Assembly (NCBI GenBank): GCA_023614405.1
Contig: CM042686.1
Location: 467,140,740-467,204,739, forward strand
Reading direction: 5' to 3'
DNA from: Avena insularis
Taxonomy: Eukaryota; Streptophyta; Magnoliopsida; Poales; Poaceae
DNA: 64,000 nt
The stretch's first letter is position 1, and each line of letters begins with the position of its first letter. The translations under genes and the position numbers were made by a program. The notes beneath the pieces are model-generated. The model worked only from the letters and a program-made list of their open reading frames with translations. It did no database searches and was not told the DNA's origin. This document shows, in pieces, positions 10,436 through 21,672 of the stretch.

Positions 10436-11515
10436 GCCATCCTCCTCGACATACATGAAGGCACTTGTGGGCACCACGCTGGTAGTCGCGCCCTTGTCGC
10501 TAAAGCTCTACGAGATGGATTCTACTGGCCAACGGCCATGCACGACATCAAGGACATCGTCTAGCGCTGCAATGCTTGCCAGCGCGACGCCAAGGACATT
10601 GTCCAGCCCCTCAATGCTTGCCAGCGATTTGCGGACAAACCGCACGCACCTGGTGCAGAGCTCAGGCCAATACCTGTGGCTTGGACTTTCGCGCAATGGG
10701 AACTCGACATGGTCGGCAAGCTCCCAAGATCCTCACGAGGAGGATACGTATACCTCCTAGTCGCGGTCGACAAATTCACCAAGTGGATTGAGGCCATGCT
10801 GGTGACAAACCAATCGGGAGCCAACGCCGTCAAATTCTTCGAGTCCCTTGTCTTCCGCTTCGGGGTGCCACATAGCATCATCATAGACAACGGGACGAAC
10901 TTCACCTCCAAGGAGTTCCAAGAATTCTGTGAAAACCTAGGAATAAACATTAGCTATGCCTCGTGGTGCACCCTCAGACTAATGGTCAAGTCGAAAAGGC
11001 AAACAACCTCGTCTACGGAGGAATCAAGAAAAGGCTCCTCCGACCACTCAAACAAGTTGCTGGGTGCTGGCCAGACAAGCTGCAATCAGTACTTTGGAGT
11101 CTGCGCACAACCCCAAACAGCTCCACGTGCTACACCCCATTCTTCATGGTGCATGGTGCCGAAGCAGGCTATGTGGGTGGTTGCATACAACAAGAAGGAA
11201 TCAACTCTCGCACTCAAAGACTCCGTAAACCTCCTCGATGAGGCACGCGAATTTGTAGTGGAGAGATCCACGATCTACCAACAGAACCTCCGCAACTACC
11301 ACAGCAGAAGGCTACGCCCCAGATCCTTCGTCGAAGGAGACCTGGTCTTGCGACTGAAGCAGAAAGGGCATCTCAAATTTGAGTCCCCTTGGGAAGGACC
11401 TTATGTGATTACCGAAGTAATCCTAGGTGGCGCCTATCACCTTAAAGACCTAGAAAGCAGAGTCGAATACTCCAATCCCTGGAATGTCGCGCAGCTGCGC
11501 CGTTTCTACCCTTAG
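10436..11515 (+). pseudogene. E integrase (broken)
   Basis: Inserts the cDNA into host DNA. The N-terminal zinc-binding part (HEGTCGHHAG ... RCNACQ) is at 10,455-10,590 and carries a TAG at 10,562 plus a 42-bp duplication. The catalytic core shows ELDMVGKLP (first Asp), IIIDNGTNF (second Asp) and HPQTNGQVEKAN (Glu), the last in a different frame from 10,963. Frameshifts near 10,962 and 11,180 therefore break it; the C-terminal SH3-like part (LKFESPWEGPYVITEVILGG) returns to the first frame and ends with TAG at 11,513. No chromodomain is present. Confidence 0.87.
10549..10632 (+). repeat. 42-bp tandem duplication in E integrase zinc finger
   Basis: Two units starting caaggacat (10,549 and 10,591) encode KDIV*RCNACQR and KDIVQPLNACQR. 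The second copy keeps CAG where the first has TAG at 10,562. Confidence 0.9.
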
Positions 11516-11916
11516 ATGTTTTTTACTTTACAAATAAGGCTATTCAACCAAGCTACTTAGCCACACATTGTACCTTGTGATATTCTGCGAATAAATAAAG
11601 CTAAGTGCCCAAAACCCTGTGTTTTTCTGCTTTCCTTGCAACTATTTTACTCGGGGGCTGCGCCACCCTTTACATCTTGTTTCACGAACAACATAGTATC
11701 CTGAGTAGCTGACGCACCACAAATCGAACCCTTGATAACACCAACCCAGCTGCAATGCACCTAACAAGTTAGCAAGGTGCTAAGATGAATACACGTTAGG
11801 ATAACGAAAAGGGCCTGAATTCTACAATACACTCAAAAAATATACAAGCTAGCAAGCTCTTTACACATTAATGGGTATCAAACACATCCACCATAATCAT
11901 ATGAATTTTACAACAC
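11516..11916 (+). other. E sequence after integrase, no sense gene
   Basis: Downstream untranslated region of E. It includes tactcgggggctgcg (11,650-11,664), close to the polypurine tract before E's 3' LTR, so it may be an old internal PPT. Beyond it is the end of the antisense gene region. I see nothing else. Confidence 0.5.
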
Positions 11917-12743
11917 TTATACATCTATGTGCAGGATACAAACTACACTACTGCTGCAAAAGGAGAACATTTCCTCAGCTGGCTGGTCAACCGCCTGATA
12001 GTGCGGCACCATATTCCAAGTCATCCCTTCAGGAGGCGGCGATGGTCCAGCGGCAACAGACGTGACGTCCACATCTGGTTGATGTAGTCGAACTAGCGAC
12101 AATGAAGCCTTGGCACCTACGACCAACTACTGGCGTACACACTCGCGGACCGTGCTGATATCCTGAAACTTCACCAGAAGAGCCAACAGGCTTGAGGGCA
12201 CAATGTCCAGCGGAAACATCGTCTGATAAATACACTTTAGGCACGACTGTGCCTTTTTCAAACACTAAAGCACCCGCGAAGCATGATCCTGCAATGTTGC
12301 TAACGCGACTGCATGATCGTGGTCCACCTAGAAGTACCCACTAGCCTGCAGCTACTCCCGGGTTAAGTCATTCATTTGAATGGCAACTCGGTCCTTCTCA
12401 TCCTCCGGATGACGAGCGCTAACAACTACAAAAGCAAGACTAAAGTATAAAGACAAGGCATCGCCACGAATGGCTAAAGAAAAGATAAGAAGGCAGAGAG
12501 CTAACATTTAAATTGCTCGTTCAACTATGCAACTTCATCTAGGAGATACTTCTCGTAGGCGGTGGCCTTCTCAGCCTTCGACTTCCAAACATCTGCGTTA
12601 CCGCGAATAATGGGCAACTCACGCTCCAACTACTTTATACGGTCGTGTAGTCGCGAAAGCAGCGAAAGCTCCTCCACCTTTGAACGCAGTTGTGCTGCAG
12701 TTTCATCGGTGGGAGGAGAGTCATGCGGATCACTCGAAGGACC
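11917..12743 (-). pseudogene. E antisense gene, downstream coiled-coil and C-terminal module (broken)
   Basis: Two minus-strand exons joined in phase: 12,743-12,506 and 12,425-11,917, separated by an 80-bp GT-AG intron (12,505-12,426). The first encodes a charged, coiled-coil-like segment (LRSKVEELSLLSRLHDRIK). The second includes VAIQMNDLTRE, then MFPLDIVPSSLLALL and LVVGAKASLSLVRLHQPDVD. That layout matches, as I remember it, the C-terminal part of plant proteins found with the 'putative gypsy type transposon' domain. Six in-frame TAG codons (plus-strand cta at 12,630, 12,525, 12,352, 12,328, 12,264 and 12,127) and no TAA or TGA break it. It is either the end of the gene at 12,890-21,672, joined by a ~150-bp intron, or a second tandem copy of a C-terminal module. 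Function unknown. Confidence 0.6.
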
Positions 12744-12889
12744 CTATTACAACCAAGCAAGAGGCAAATGAGACCAATTATACATTGATAAAAGTGGCGA
12801 AGTGCATTTAAATTCAGCAAAGTATCAACAGAGGCACCCCCCACAAAACATGGTCCAACAAAAGAAAGCTAAACTATTACAAATGGCAG

Positions 12890-14770
12890 CTAAGGAACGA
12901 TCTGCTTCTTCGACTTGGACTTCGACTTCGGGGGCTTCCTCGAATCCGTGGCAGTCTCTAACTCCACAGAATTTCCGGTGGTAGCCCCAAACGCCATAGT
13001 CTTCGCCGCCTTCGATCGCCGCAGTTCTGCAGAGTATTTTGCGACTGTATCGATGAGTTGGTGCCCATACTTACTGCAACTATTGGCAAAGGGAGCAAAT
13101 ACTACCTGCTGACCATCCGCGTCGACAGGCATCACCTCCGAGACCGTGCTGGTGTCCAGCTCCATGCCATGAGCTTGTGCCATCGCAAGTGCCATGGTGG
13201 CACCAACAGACCGTTGCGAGTTCTTGAAGTCCATGGGAACACCTTTAGCGAAGGATTCCACCAAGCCATCAAGGTTGTCAATTAAGCTGGCCTTGGGGAT
13301 CATGTCCTCTTGGAGGCGGCTCAGCACACCCTTGGCCTTCCCAAGCGTGTCTTGGAGGGAGACACTGCGGTTCTCGACTGCGGCCACAGCGCCAGCTAAG
13401 GCATCTGCGCGGCGCAAGGCCCGGGCGTCGAAGCTTACGCCAGCGGCATTTGAAGAGCACAAAAGTATCAGATAGTGACATGAAAACAAAAAAAGGGGAA
13501 ATGCAAGTGAAACAGTGTAATACCTGAGAGTGCTTTCGCAATCGAGAAAAGCTATTCTACGAACAACTTCTCCCTCTCAGTAGTAGAAGCACGGAGGTCT
13601 TCCTCGCGCTTTTGCGACTCCTCTAGAGCCACGACTGCCTCATCACGCTTCTTCTCTGCTGCAGCAAGTCCCTTCTCAAGGGAAGTAATGCGACGGAGAA
13701 GCTCATTATGCTCACCTATGAAGGGTAGAGCACGACGACACCTGAGTTTACAAATCTCTACACAAGTAGAGAGAATAGACAAGTTTAGCACAAACCTTCG
13801 ACCGCGTGGTGGCGGTTGTCCAGCATGGCATGCTGTCGACCCAAGGCAAGGATCTGCTCCGCAAGGCGAGTGGAATCCTTCACAATAGGCTACACCAAAA
13901 GAAGCGAAGCTTTAGCGATTGATAAAAAGGGACAAATTCACAATTCGACTGCCAGCGGCAAAAGATACTTACGTGCTCCTCCAAGGACTTCGAAGATTCC
14001 TGTCGAGTGGGCGTCCGTGCAACCATCCAGTGCCCCCCAGTATGAGGGGAACTCGAAGAGTTGACGCCGTAGTGGGCCGCCACCGAAGGAGAAGGTGACC
14101 GTATGGCCACCTCCTTGTTCTTGGAGTCTACGACTCCGAATTCTTTCACAAATTGGCAGTCGTCAGAAGACGACTATGCTGTTTGACTGCAAAACGTGAC
14201 CAATATCACTTTAGAAGAGAAACTTCAAGGAAAACAAGACGAACTCGCAAATATAACAACTTACCCATCAAATTTGTCAAGGTCGAACGAATCATCCGAC
14301 GACTTCTTTGGCAACCACAGCTTCTTTCGTGCGGGAGGAGCCACGACGCATACAGGCACGGCGGGGATAGGCTCTATGCTGCCTATTTCCTTGTCAATGC
14401 GGTGTTCGAGGTCACAGACACGCTGATACAACATCTCTGTTTCTTCGACTTCACTGGGCATCATGATGTTCTTCCAGGATCGCCTCCTCTTGTAGACTGC
14501 TACCGAATTGAAGGGTGCGAGTCCATAGTGTTCTCCATCGGCCTTCTGGTCTCGGACGTAGAACCACTTATCCCTCCACCCTTGGACAGATGCGATGAGT
14601 TTGATGTTGAAATAAGTGACATTGGAGTCGACGTGGATCCCGCAGCCCCCTACATCGTAGACTACAGAACCTGACCCCGAATGATGTTTGAGCTTGAAGA
14701 GTTTCTTGAAGAGACCGAAGTGTGGCTCGATTCCGAGCCAGCATTCGCAAAGAGTGATGAAACAGGCGAT
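12890..14770 (-). pseudogene. E antisense spliced gene, main part: exons 1b to 5 ('putative gypsy type transposon' domain)
   Basis: Minus-strand exons: 1b 14,770-14,265; 2 14,186-13,973; 3 13,889-13,796; 4 13,715-13,524; 5 13,449-12,890. Introns are 78, 83, 80 and 74 bp. Introns 1-3 are GT...AG; intron 4 starts GT but ends AA. Codon phase is kept across every junction. Exon 1b encodes ITLCECWLGIEPHFGLFKK and GWRDKWFYVRDQ, hallmarks of the plant domain I recall as PF04195. Exon 4 is charged and coiled-coil-like (ITSLEKGLAAAEKKRDEAVV). Exon 5 encodes ALRRADALAGAVAAVENRSV and a Lys/Ser-rich end. TAG stops lie at minus 14,176 and 13,554. The gene is antisense to gag-pol and its 5' part was moved to 21,273-21,672 by element B. 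Tat/Grande-type elements are known to carry antisense ORFs; their role is unknown. Confidence 0.75.
14766..14770. repeat. Target-site duplication of element B, left copy
   Basis: gcgat, repeated at 21,273-21,277. Reading across the site with one copy removed restores the antisense frame (LHIACFITLCEC). Confidence 0.95.
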
Positions 14771-16171
14771 TGATACATTGCAAATGTATCTATAATTTTT
14801 GATGTTCCATTCTTGGTTTTATCTACTTTCTTATGTTTTGTCCACACTTTGGAGTACTTTTCATATGATTTCTTGGACTAACCTATTAACAAGATGCCAA
14901 AGTGCCAGTTGCCTGTTTTCTGCTGTTTTTGGTTCCAGGAAGTCAGAAAATGAATATTCTGACAAAATCAAAGTTACTATTTTCCTGGAATACTCACGGA
15001 GCCAGAAGGAGAGTCGGAGAGGGCCCACAGGGTGGCCACACCCCCCTTGGCGCGGGCCAGCCTAGGCCGTGCTAGGGCATGGTGTGGGCCCCCTGGCTGG
15101 TCACCGACCTTGCCTCCTTCGCCTATAAGAGCCTCCCGATACCAAAACCCTAGATCATCAATCAGAAATCCACGAAAAGTTCTGCAGCACCGCCACCACC
15201 AAAGGGGAGATTCGGGGGACAGAAAGTCTCTGTTCCGGCACCCTGCCGAGACGGGGAAGTGTCCCCGGAGCCATCTCCATCGATCTCCACCACCATCTCC
15301 ATCACCATTGTTGATTCCCATGATGAGGAGGGAGTAGTTCTTCCTCGAGGATAAGGGTTCTACCGGTAGCTATGTGTTCATCTCTCTCTATGCATGATCT
15401 TATTGAGATCATGGGCTTGTAATCTATAGATCTACCTTGCTACTCAAGTGCTTTAATAGATCTCTGCTCTCCCCATGTGTGTGAAAGTGACAGCATGCAC
15501 ACCATGGTGGCACTTAGGCTAGAGATTACAAATACTTGTTATGCGTTATATTTGGAGTTGGATGTCTTTATGAAATTGTGGTGTTTGTTGGACTCATCTA
15601 GTACTCAAGGTGACAGTGTGGGGTTTTCTAGATGGGAAAGATGAACTTTGAGGTGTGCTGTTATAGCCCTACCATCGATTAGAGTGTTCAACCAGAGAGT
15701 AGTTAAGAGTAGTATCATAAAGAGAAGATATTTATATGAGAGTGTTCACTAGTGAAAGTATGATCCCTAGGCCTTGTTTCTAAGCATTGAAACACCGTTT
15801 GCAACTAGATCTGTTACATGTTTGCTTGCTTCCATCTTTATTTCAGTTTTACTTTAGTCTTTTCCACGCCATCAAGTTCTTTTCTATCACCATTACCACT
15901 TATAATTATCCATACCACTTGTATTTCACTATCTCTTTGCCGAACTAGTGCACCTATACACCTGACAAGTGTATTGGGTGTGTTGGGGACACAAGAGACT
16001 TCTTGTATCTTGATTGCAGGGTTGCTTGAGAGGGGATACCTTTGACCACTTCCTCCCTGAGTTCGATAAACCTTGGGTGATCCACTTAAGGGAAAACTTG
16101 CTGCTGTTCTACAAACCTCTGCACTTGGAGGCCCAACAACTGTCTACAAGAATAGAAGTGCGTAGACATCA
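14771..16171 (+). repeat. B 5' LTR
   Basis: Starts TGATACATTGC and ends gcgtagacatca, giving matched TGAT...ATCA ends. Bases 14,772-14,790 form a perfect palindrome, gatacatt-gca-aatgtatc. The R/U5 part holds the aaaccctag region after a TATA-like site. Confidence 0.95.
15124..15131 (+). promoter_or_regulatory. TATA box in B 5' LTR
   Basis: tataagag, preceded by GC-rich U3 and followed about 25 bp later by aaaaccctag. The 3' LTR copy is at 20,231. The position about 350 bp into the LTR suits a Gypsy promoter. Confidence 0.6.
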
Positions 16172-16177
16172 AGCTAT

Positions 16178-16197
16178 TTTAAGGCGCTGTCGGGAGG
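16178..16197 (+). other. PBS-like site of B
   Basis: ttttaaggcgctgtcgggag lies just after the 5' LTR and resembles the TTTTTGGCGTCGTTGCCGGGG-type site in elements A and C, with several changes. Confidence 0.5.
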
Positions 16198-16301
16198 TAA
16201 GGTAAAAGGTACTCACATCCTCCGGTGTGAGTGCTCGAAGTTATTTCCTTTAGATTTTGCAATTTTGTCTTTTTGTTTCTTGCTTTCACTAGTTAGGCTT
16301 A

Positions 16302-17104
16302 ATGGAAAACAACAACAAAATTAGAGAGCTTTATAGTCTTTATCTTTAGTTAGGACATGAAGTGTTTGAAGAGAAAATTAAAAAACCTATGGAACTTTAT
16401 TTGCATGCTAATAGCAATGTTGTTAGTATGAATTCTTTGGACACCATTATTGCTAATGTTATGGAAAGTCTAAGCTTGGGGAAGCTAGTTTTTATGAAAA
16501 TGATCTTTTTAGTTCCCCGGCTTTGGAAGATAGCTATTCTATTGCTTATGATGATACCAAACCTCCAATATATGACGATTGCAATGATGAATATGATATT
16601 TTCAGTCCACCTACTATTGAGGAGAAAATTAATTATGACTACAATATGCCTCCTATATTTGATGATTATGGTGATGAAAATAATAATGATAGCTATTTTG
16701 TTGAATTTGCTCCCACTACAATCAATAAGAATGACTATGTTTATGTGGGGAGTATTAATTCTTTTATGCATATGGCTCATGATAAGAATGTTTCTTGTGA
16801 TAGTTATATTGTTAATTTTATTCATGATGCTACGGAAAGTTATTATGAGAGAGGGAAACATGGTTTTATGCATCTCAACAATATTAAGTTTCCCCTCTTT
16901 ATGTTGAAAGTCTTGAAGTTGCACTTGTTTTGCTTTACTATGCTTGTTGCTTTGTGCTTTCATGACTTGTTTCTTTACAAGATTCCTATGCATAGGAAGT
17001 GGGTTAGACTTAAATGTGTTTTGAATTTGCTTCTTGATGCTCTCTTTTACTTCAATTCATATTTCTTATGTGAGTATCTTCTCAAACTATCATGCCTAAC
17101 TTAA
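16302..17104 (+). pseudogene. B ORF of unknown function with hydrophobic C-terminal half
   Basis: Starts MENNNKIRELYSLYL then TAG at 16,347, continues in the same frame to VMESLSLG, shifts frame near 16,475, and then runs open to TAA at 17,102. The middle is acidic and Tyr-rich (AYDDTKPPIYDDCNDEYDIF). The end has two hydrophobic stretches (PLFMLKVLKLHLFCFTMLVA and VLNLLLDALFYFNSYFLCEY) around a basic box PMHRKWVRLKC, like a membrane hairpin. The same box is in the fragment at 1,488-1,706. I recall similar ORFs in non-autonomous Triticeae elements but know no function. It is not a gag by any motif I can see. Confidence 0.6.
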
Positions 17105-19849
17105 AGGTGTTAAAGAAAAGTACTTATTGGGAGATAACCCAAAAGTTTTATTTGAGTCTTGGAAGTTATTACTTCAGTAATAACCACCCTCCTCATCCTT
17201 TTTATTTGCTTTTTGTGCCAAGAGTAACCTCTAATGAGAGAGAAGTAATGATTGGGAAAGTTGCTGTCCCGAAACAGATTTCTGTGCTTCACCATAAAAA
17301 TTCATGTAAAATCTCTGTACGTCCTTTTGAGGCATGAATTTTTGTGCTTCTGCCCCAGGTTGTTATATAACTTCCGTTAGTTCAACAGTTTTTGATTTGA
17401 GCAATAGAAGGTCTTCGAAAAAATTCGTCTTTACCTGCTGGTCTGTTTTGACAGATTTCTGCCATTTTTTTGCATTTTCTTCTTGTTGGTTCCTTTTTGA
17501 GTTCTTTTGGGGAATTGAGCTTTTTGAGGGAAGTGCTTCAGTAGCCAGTGTTTTAATAGAAGTTTATTTGGTGTTATAACTGAACCTTAAGACTTATTTA
17601 TCTTGAGTGCACTAACGTTGCTAATAAAGATTGTGTGAAGTTTTATATGAAGGAAAAATTTCAGGTGTATGGAAGGAATGAGTAATGAGATGAAGAATGG
17701 ACTAAAGCTCAAGCTTGGGGATGCCACGCATGTCACCCCAAGAAATATCCAAGAAGTATAAGCGTCAAAGCTTGGGGATGCCCAAGGCATCCCCCTCTTC
17801 ATCAATAAAAATCCCAGGTTTCTTCCGAACACTTCATTTTTATTGTTTCATGCACAATTGTGTTGTTCTTGGAGCGTCTTCTTTTAGGTTTTTGTTTTGG
17901 TTTTTCGTTTGCTTTGTTTTCTTAGTTTACTGAATAAATTGGTTGGACCCCCTCTTTCATACATTGGTTTTCAAATAGTTTGGTTTGGATTGGAAAAGAG
18001 TAGGAAAGTTCATGCTTAAGTGGTAAAGAGAGCTTGTTTTTGACTATGGCCTATGCTTTGTCATGCCATGCTTGATATTGTTTTGGCTTTATGCTTAGTA
18101 TTCTTTGTTGTAGCATGACTTGTTATAAACAATTGAGATTGCTTAATGTGCCTTGTATGAATCATGCGTTGTTTTAGCATATTAAAGCATAGTATAGTGG
18201 TATTCTCCTTTGATGCTTTATTTGGGTTGACTTGGCACATGCTCACACCATGTTATGACTATCTCAAGTCACCATAGCCTTTATGATCCTTTAGTTTTCA
18301 ACTTGTAGTACCACTTTATGCTTTGATCAATGATGTTTTGTCGCTCTGCATGATTATGGCCATTATTGCTCTCTTAGTTTGTCGCTCCCAGTGTTTTGCT
18401 AGCCTCCACAACCAAGTATGAGTTCCACTCATGCATCCAACTCCTTAAACCAAGGTATTCCAAAGAGTCCACCATACCTACCTACTAGCTTATGCTATTC
18501 CAAGTATATTCATGCTTTTGTTTACCTTCCAAATTAAACTTGTTATGAGAAAACTAGTGATTAAAGCTCTCACGAACTTGATGGCACACTTTACTTTTCT
18601 TGCCCTTAATAAACTTGAACCATTGTGTCGTCTATGTTGTATATTCTTGCACTTATTTGTTGGGAATTAGCAGAACCATGCTGTCATGGGGAACGCTTTC
18701 AACATTGCACAAGGTACTTGTACCTAGTTAATATCATGCTCTTTTGTATATGGATGTCGTCGGTGTGAAATGAAAGGGGAGCTTGTAAGTCCATGTAGTT
18801 ATGTATATGTGTTAGAGAAACGCCTGGGCCGCTGGTCTAATCCATGCTGACATGGTGGAAACCTGCAGCGTAACCATAATGAGCTGTCTATGAAGCATTC
18901 TTCTTATAAAAAAAGAGTCCTATATTGAGAAAAAAAGAGAAAAGAAAAAAAAGAGATATTATGAAAAGAGGAAAGAGAGAAAAAGCACCATATTCCCATG
19001 GTAAATAAGAAGATTGCTGAGATGCTCTTTGTCTGCTTGCCTTGTCATTTTGATATGGGGATTCTTCCGTATCATCGGGCAAGGTACCCGTTAGCGGTTC
19101 TCTATGATACACATGTACTTACGATGACAAGAACTTACCGGTGACTAAACTTGAGTAGCATGAGGAGCGGCCCTCGTATACAAGGGACATGAGATTTCTA
19201 ACTTATACTTCGTCAAGCATGTACACCATAGTTTTTTCACTTTAACCTTAATCACTTCAAGATGCTTATGATAGGGGCAATGAGAGCTGAAAGCTACAAG
19301 TACCATAATTTTTGGAAGCTCTTTATGAGACTTGAATCCCTACTTCCTTTTATGAAGGACTTTCTTCCACCATTATATTGAGTCCCCACCTTCTACCTTT
19401 ATGCACCTACTTTGAGAGCATAGTGGCCATTCTTAGTTCTATGTGCATTGTCCCAAGACTTGTTGATTGATGCATAGCGTTGATATTGCTTGTTTTAAAC
19501 TATTTGTATCTAGTCACTCTTATGAACTTTGAAGGTGTCCTATGCATTTATGTTTGCTAATCTATGAGGGACAAGCTAAATGCCACTATGCTATGTTTTC
19601 TATATGTGAAACAAACAAACGTCTTTCAATGCATTGTTATTCATGGATCTTTTGTTTGTACCTTTTCATGTTACAACATAGTTGTTATGTCTTATTGTTA
19701 GAACCATATCTTTCATGCTCATGTTAAAGTACTATGATCCCAGCTATCAATGTTCTACAAATACTTTGATCAAGATTATGATGGTGCATGTCACCTCAAA
19801 AATTATTCTTTCTTTTTATCACTTACCTACTCGAGGACGAGCAGGAGTT
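17105..19849 (+). other. B interior without genes
   Basis: AT-rich, with repeated 'aagcttggggatgcc' phrases at about 17,710 and 17,770 that look like duplicated PPT-type sequence. No domain or RNA gene is recognisable; short frames on both strands look like chance. Confidence 0.6.
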
Positions 19850-19863
19850 AAGCTTGGGGATGT
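19850..19863 (+). other. Polypurine tract of B
   Basis: agcttggggatgt-type run immediately before the 3' LTR start at 19,864; the usual primer for plus-strand DNA synthesis. Confidence 0.75.
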
Positions 19864-21272
19864 TGATACATTGCAAATGTATCTATAATTTTTGATGTTC
19901 CATTCTTGGTTTTATCTACTTTCTTATGTTTTGTCCACACTTTGGAGTACTTTTCATATGATTTCTTGGACTAACCTATTAACAAGATGCCAAAGTGCCA
20001 GTTGCCTGTTTTCTGCTTATTTTGGTTCCAGGAAGTCAGAAAATGAATATTCTCGGAATTGGACGGGACAAAATCCAAAGTTACTATTTTCCTGGAATAC
20101 TCACGGAGCCAGAAGGAGAGTCGGAGAGGGCCCACAGGGTGGCCACACCCCCCTTGGCGCGGGCCAGCCTAGGCCGTGCTAGGGCATGGTGTGGGCCCCC
20201 TGGCTGGTCACCGACCTTGCCTCCTTCGCCTATAAGAGCCTCCCGATACCAAAACCCTAGATCATCAATCAGAAATCCACGAAAAGTTCTGCAGCACCGC
20301 CACCACCAAAGGGGAGATTCGGGGGACAGAAAGTCTCTGTTAAGCACCTGGGACGGGAAGTGTCCCTGGAGCCATCTCCATCGATCTCCACCACCATCTC
20401 CATCACCATTGCTGATTCCCATGATGAGGAGGGAGTAGTTCTTCCTCGAGGATAAGGGTTCTACCGGTAGCTATGTGTTCATCTCTCTCTATGCATGATC
20501 TTATTGAGATCATGGGCTTGTAATCTATAGATCTACCTTGCTACTCAAGTGCTTTAATAGATCTCTGCTCTCCCCATGTGTGTGAAAGTGACAGCATGCA
20601 CACCATGGTGGCACTTAGGCTAGAGATTACAAATACTTGTTATGCGTTATATTTGGAGTTGGATGTCTTTATGAAATTGTGGTGTTTGTTGGACTCATCT
20701 AGTACTCAAGGTGACAGTGTGGGGTTTTCTAGATGGGAAAGATGAACTTTGAGGTGTGCTGTTATAGCCCTACCATCGATTAGAGTGTTCAACCGGAGAG
20801 TAGTTAAGAGTAGTATCATAAAGAGAAGATATTTATATGAGAGTGTTCACTAGTGAAAGTATGATCCCTAGGCCTTGTTTCTAAGCATTGAAACACCGTT
20901 TGCAACTAGATCTGTTACATGTTTGCTTGCTTCCATCTTCATTTCAGTTTTACTTTAGTCTTTTCCATGCCATCAAGTTCTTTTCTATCACCATTACCAC
21001 TTATAATTATCCATACCACTTGTATTTCACTATCTCTTTGCCGAACTAGTGCACCTATACACCTGACAAGTGTATTGGGTGTGTTGGGGACACAAGAGAC
21101 TTCTTGTATCTTGATTGCAGGGTTGCTTGAGAGGGGATACCTTTGACCACTTCCTCCCTGAGTTCGATAAACCTTGGGTGATCCACTTAAGGGAAAACTC
21201 GCTGCTGTTCTACAAACCTCTGCATTTGGAGGCCCAACAACTGTCTACAAGAATAGAAGTGCGTAGACATCA
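19864..21272 (+). repeat. B 3' LTR
   Basis: Nearly identical to the 5' LTR. Differences include a 14-bp stretch present here near 20,053-20,070 and missing near 14,958, and a patch at 20,338-20,356 versus 15,232-15,258. Confidence 0.95.
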
Positions 21273-21672
21273 GCGATGTGGAGAATAGAGTTTGGGGACA
21301 GCTGGTGTAGCTGGAGCCCGTAGAAGCAAAGAAGACCCCTAACAAACGGATGTAGGGGAGAGAGAGACCGTGAATGATGAACACAAGGAACATCACTTGA
21401 AAACCCGCGGGAGGACTGGGGATGACCTCGTCACCGGGAACACGCGAATCGTCCTCCATAGCAGAAAGCGCCCCATCCCGACGCTAGGTGAACAGCTCCG
21501 ACGACTTGATGACGGACTGGCGCCACGACCCGTTGGTGACGCGAGTCCCCGCGCCCTTTTTCTTCCCGGCGCCAGCAACGCTGGTGCCTGTAGCAGCGGC
21601 GGCTCCCTTCTTCTTGGCAGCGACAATGGTAGCCGCAGATCCAGCGGCGGTGCCTCCCTTCTTCTTGCCCAT
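21273..21672 (-). pseudogene. E antisense spliced gene, exon 1a (5' end, cut off by element B)
   Basis: Likely start ATG at minus 21,672 (MGKKKGGTAAGSAATIVAAK), followed by a Lys/Ala-rich low-complexity stretch, TAG at minus 21,486, then DDSRVPGDEVIPSPPAGFQV. A frameshift follows, and the frame then reads FYGLQLHQLSPNSILHI up to the B insertion. 'GLQLHQLSPNSILHIACF' is a hallmark of the plant 'putative gypsy type transposon' domain (PF04195 as I recall). With B and one GCGAT removed, exon 1a runs straight into exon 1b at 14,770. An upstream frame continues to minus 21,915, but nothing marks it as coding. Confidence 0.72.

Larger units (their letters stand above)
14771..21272 (+). mobile_element. 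Element B: young non-autonomous LTR retrotransposon
   Basis: LTRs 14,771-16,171 and 19,864-21,272 with TSD GCGAT; total 6,502 bp. The interior (3.7 kb) has no gag, protease, RT or integrase. It has a PBS-like site, one unknown ORF, and long non-coding stretches. The LTRs differ by roughly 1% in substitutions by eye, the lowest of the window, plus two small indel patches. LTR ends, PBS-like sequence and agcttggggatg PPT resemble Athila-type elements, which could supply the enzymes in trans (inference). Confidence 0.93.

Noticed and set aside
16397..16993. Minus-strand 198-codon frame opposite B's ORF
   Set aside because: It is the mirror of the acidic, AT-rich sense ORF, composed mostly of Ile/Asn/Lys; no motif.
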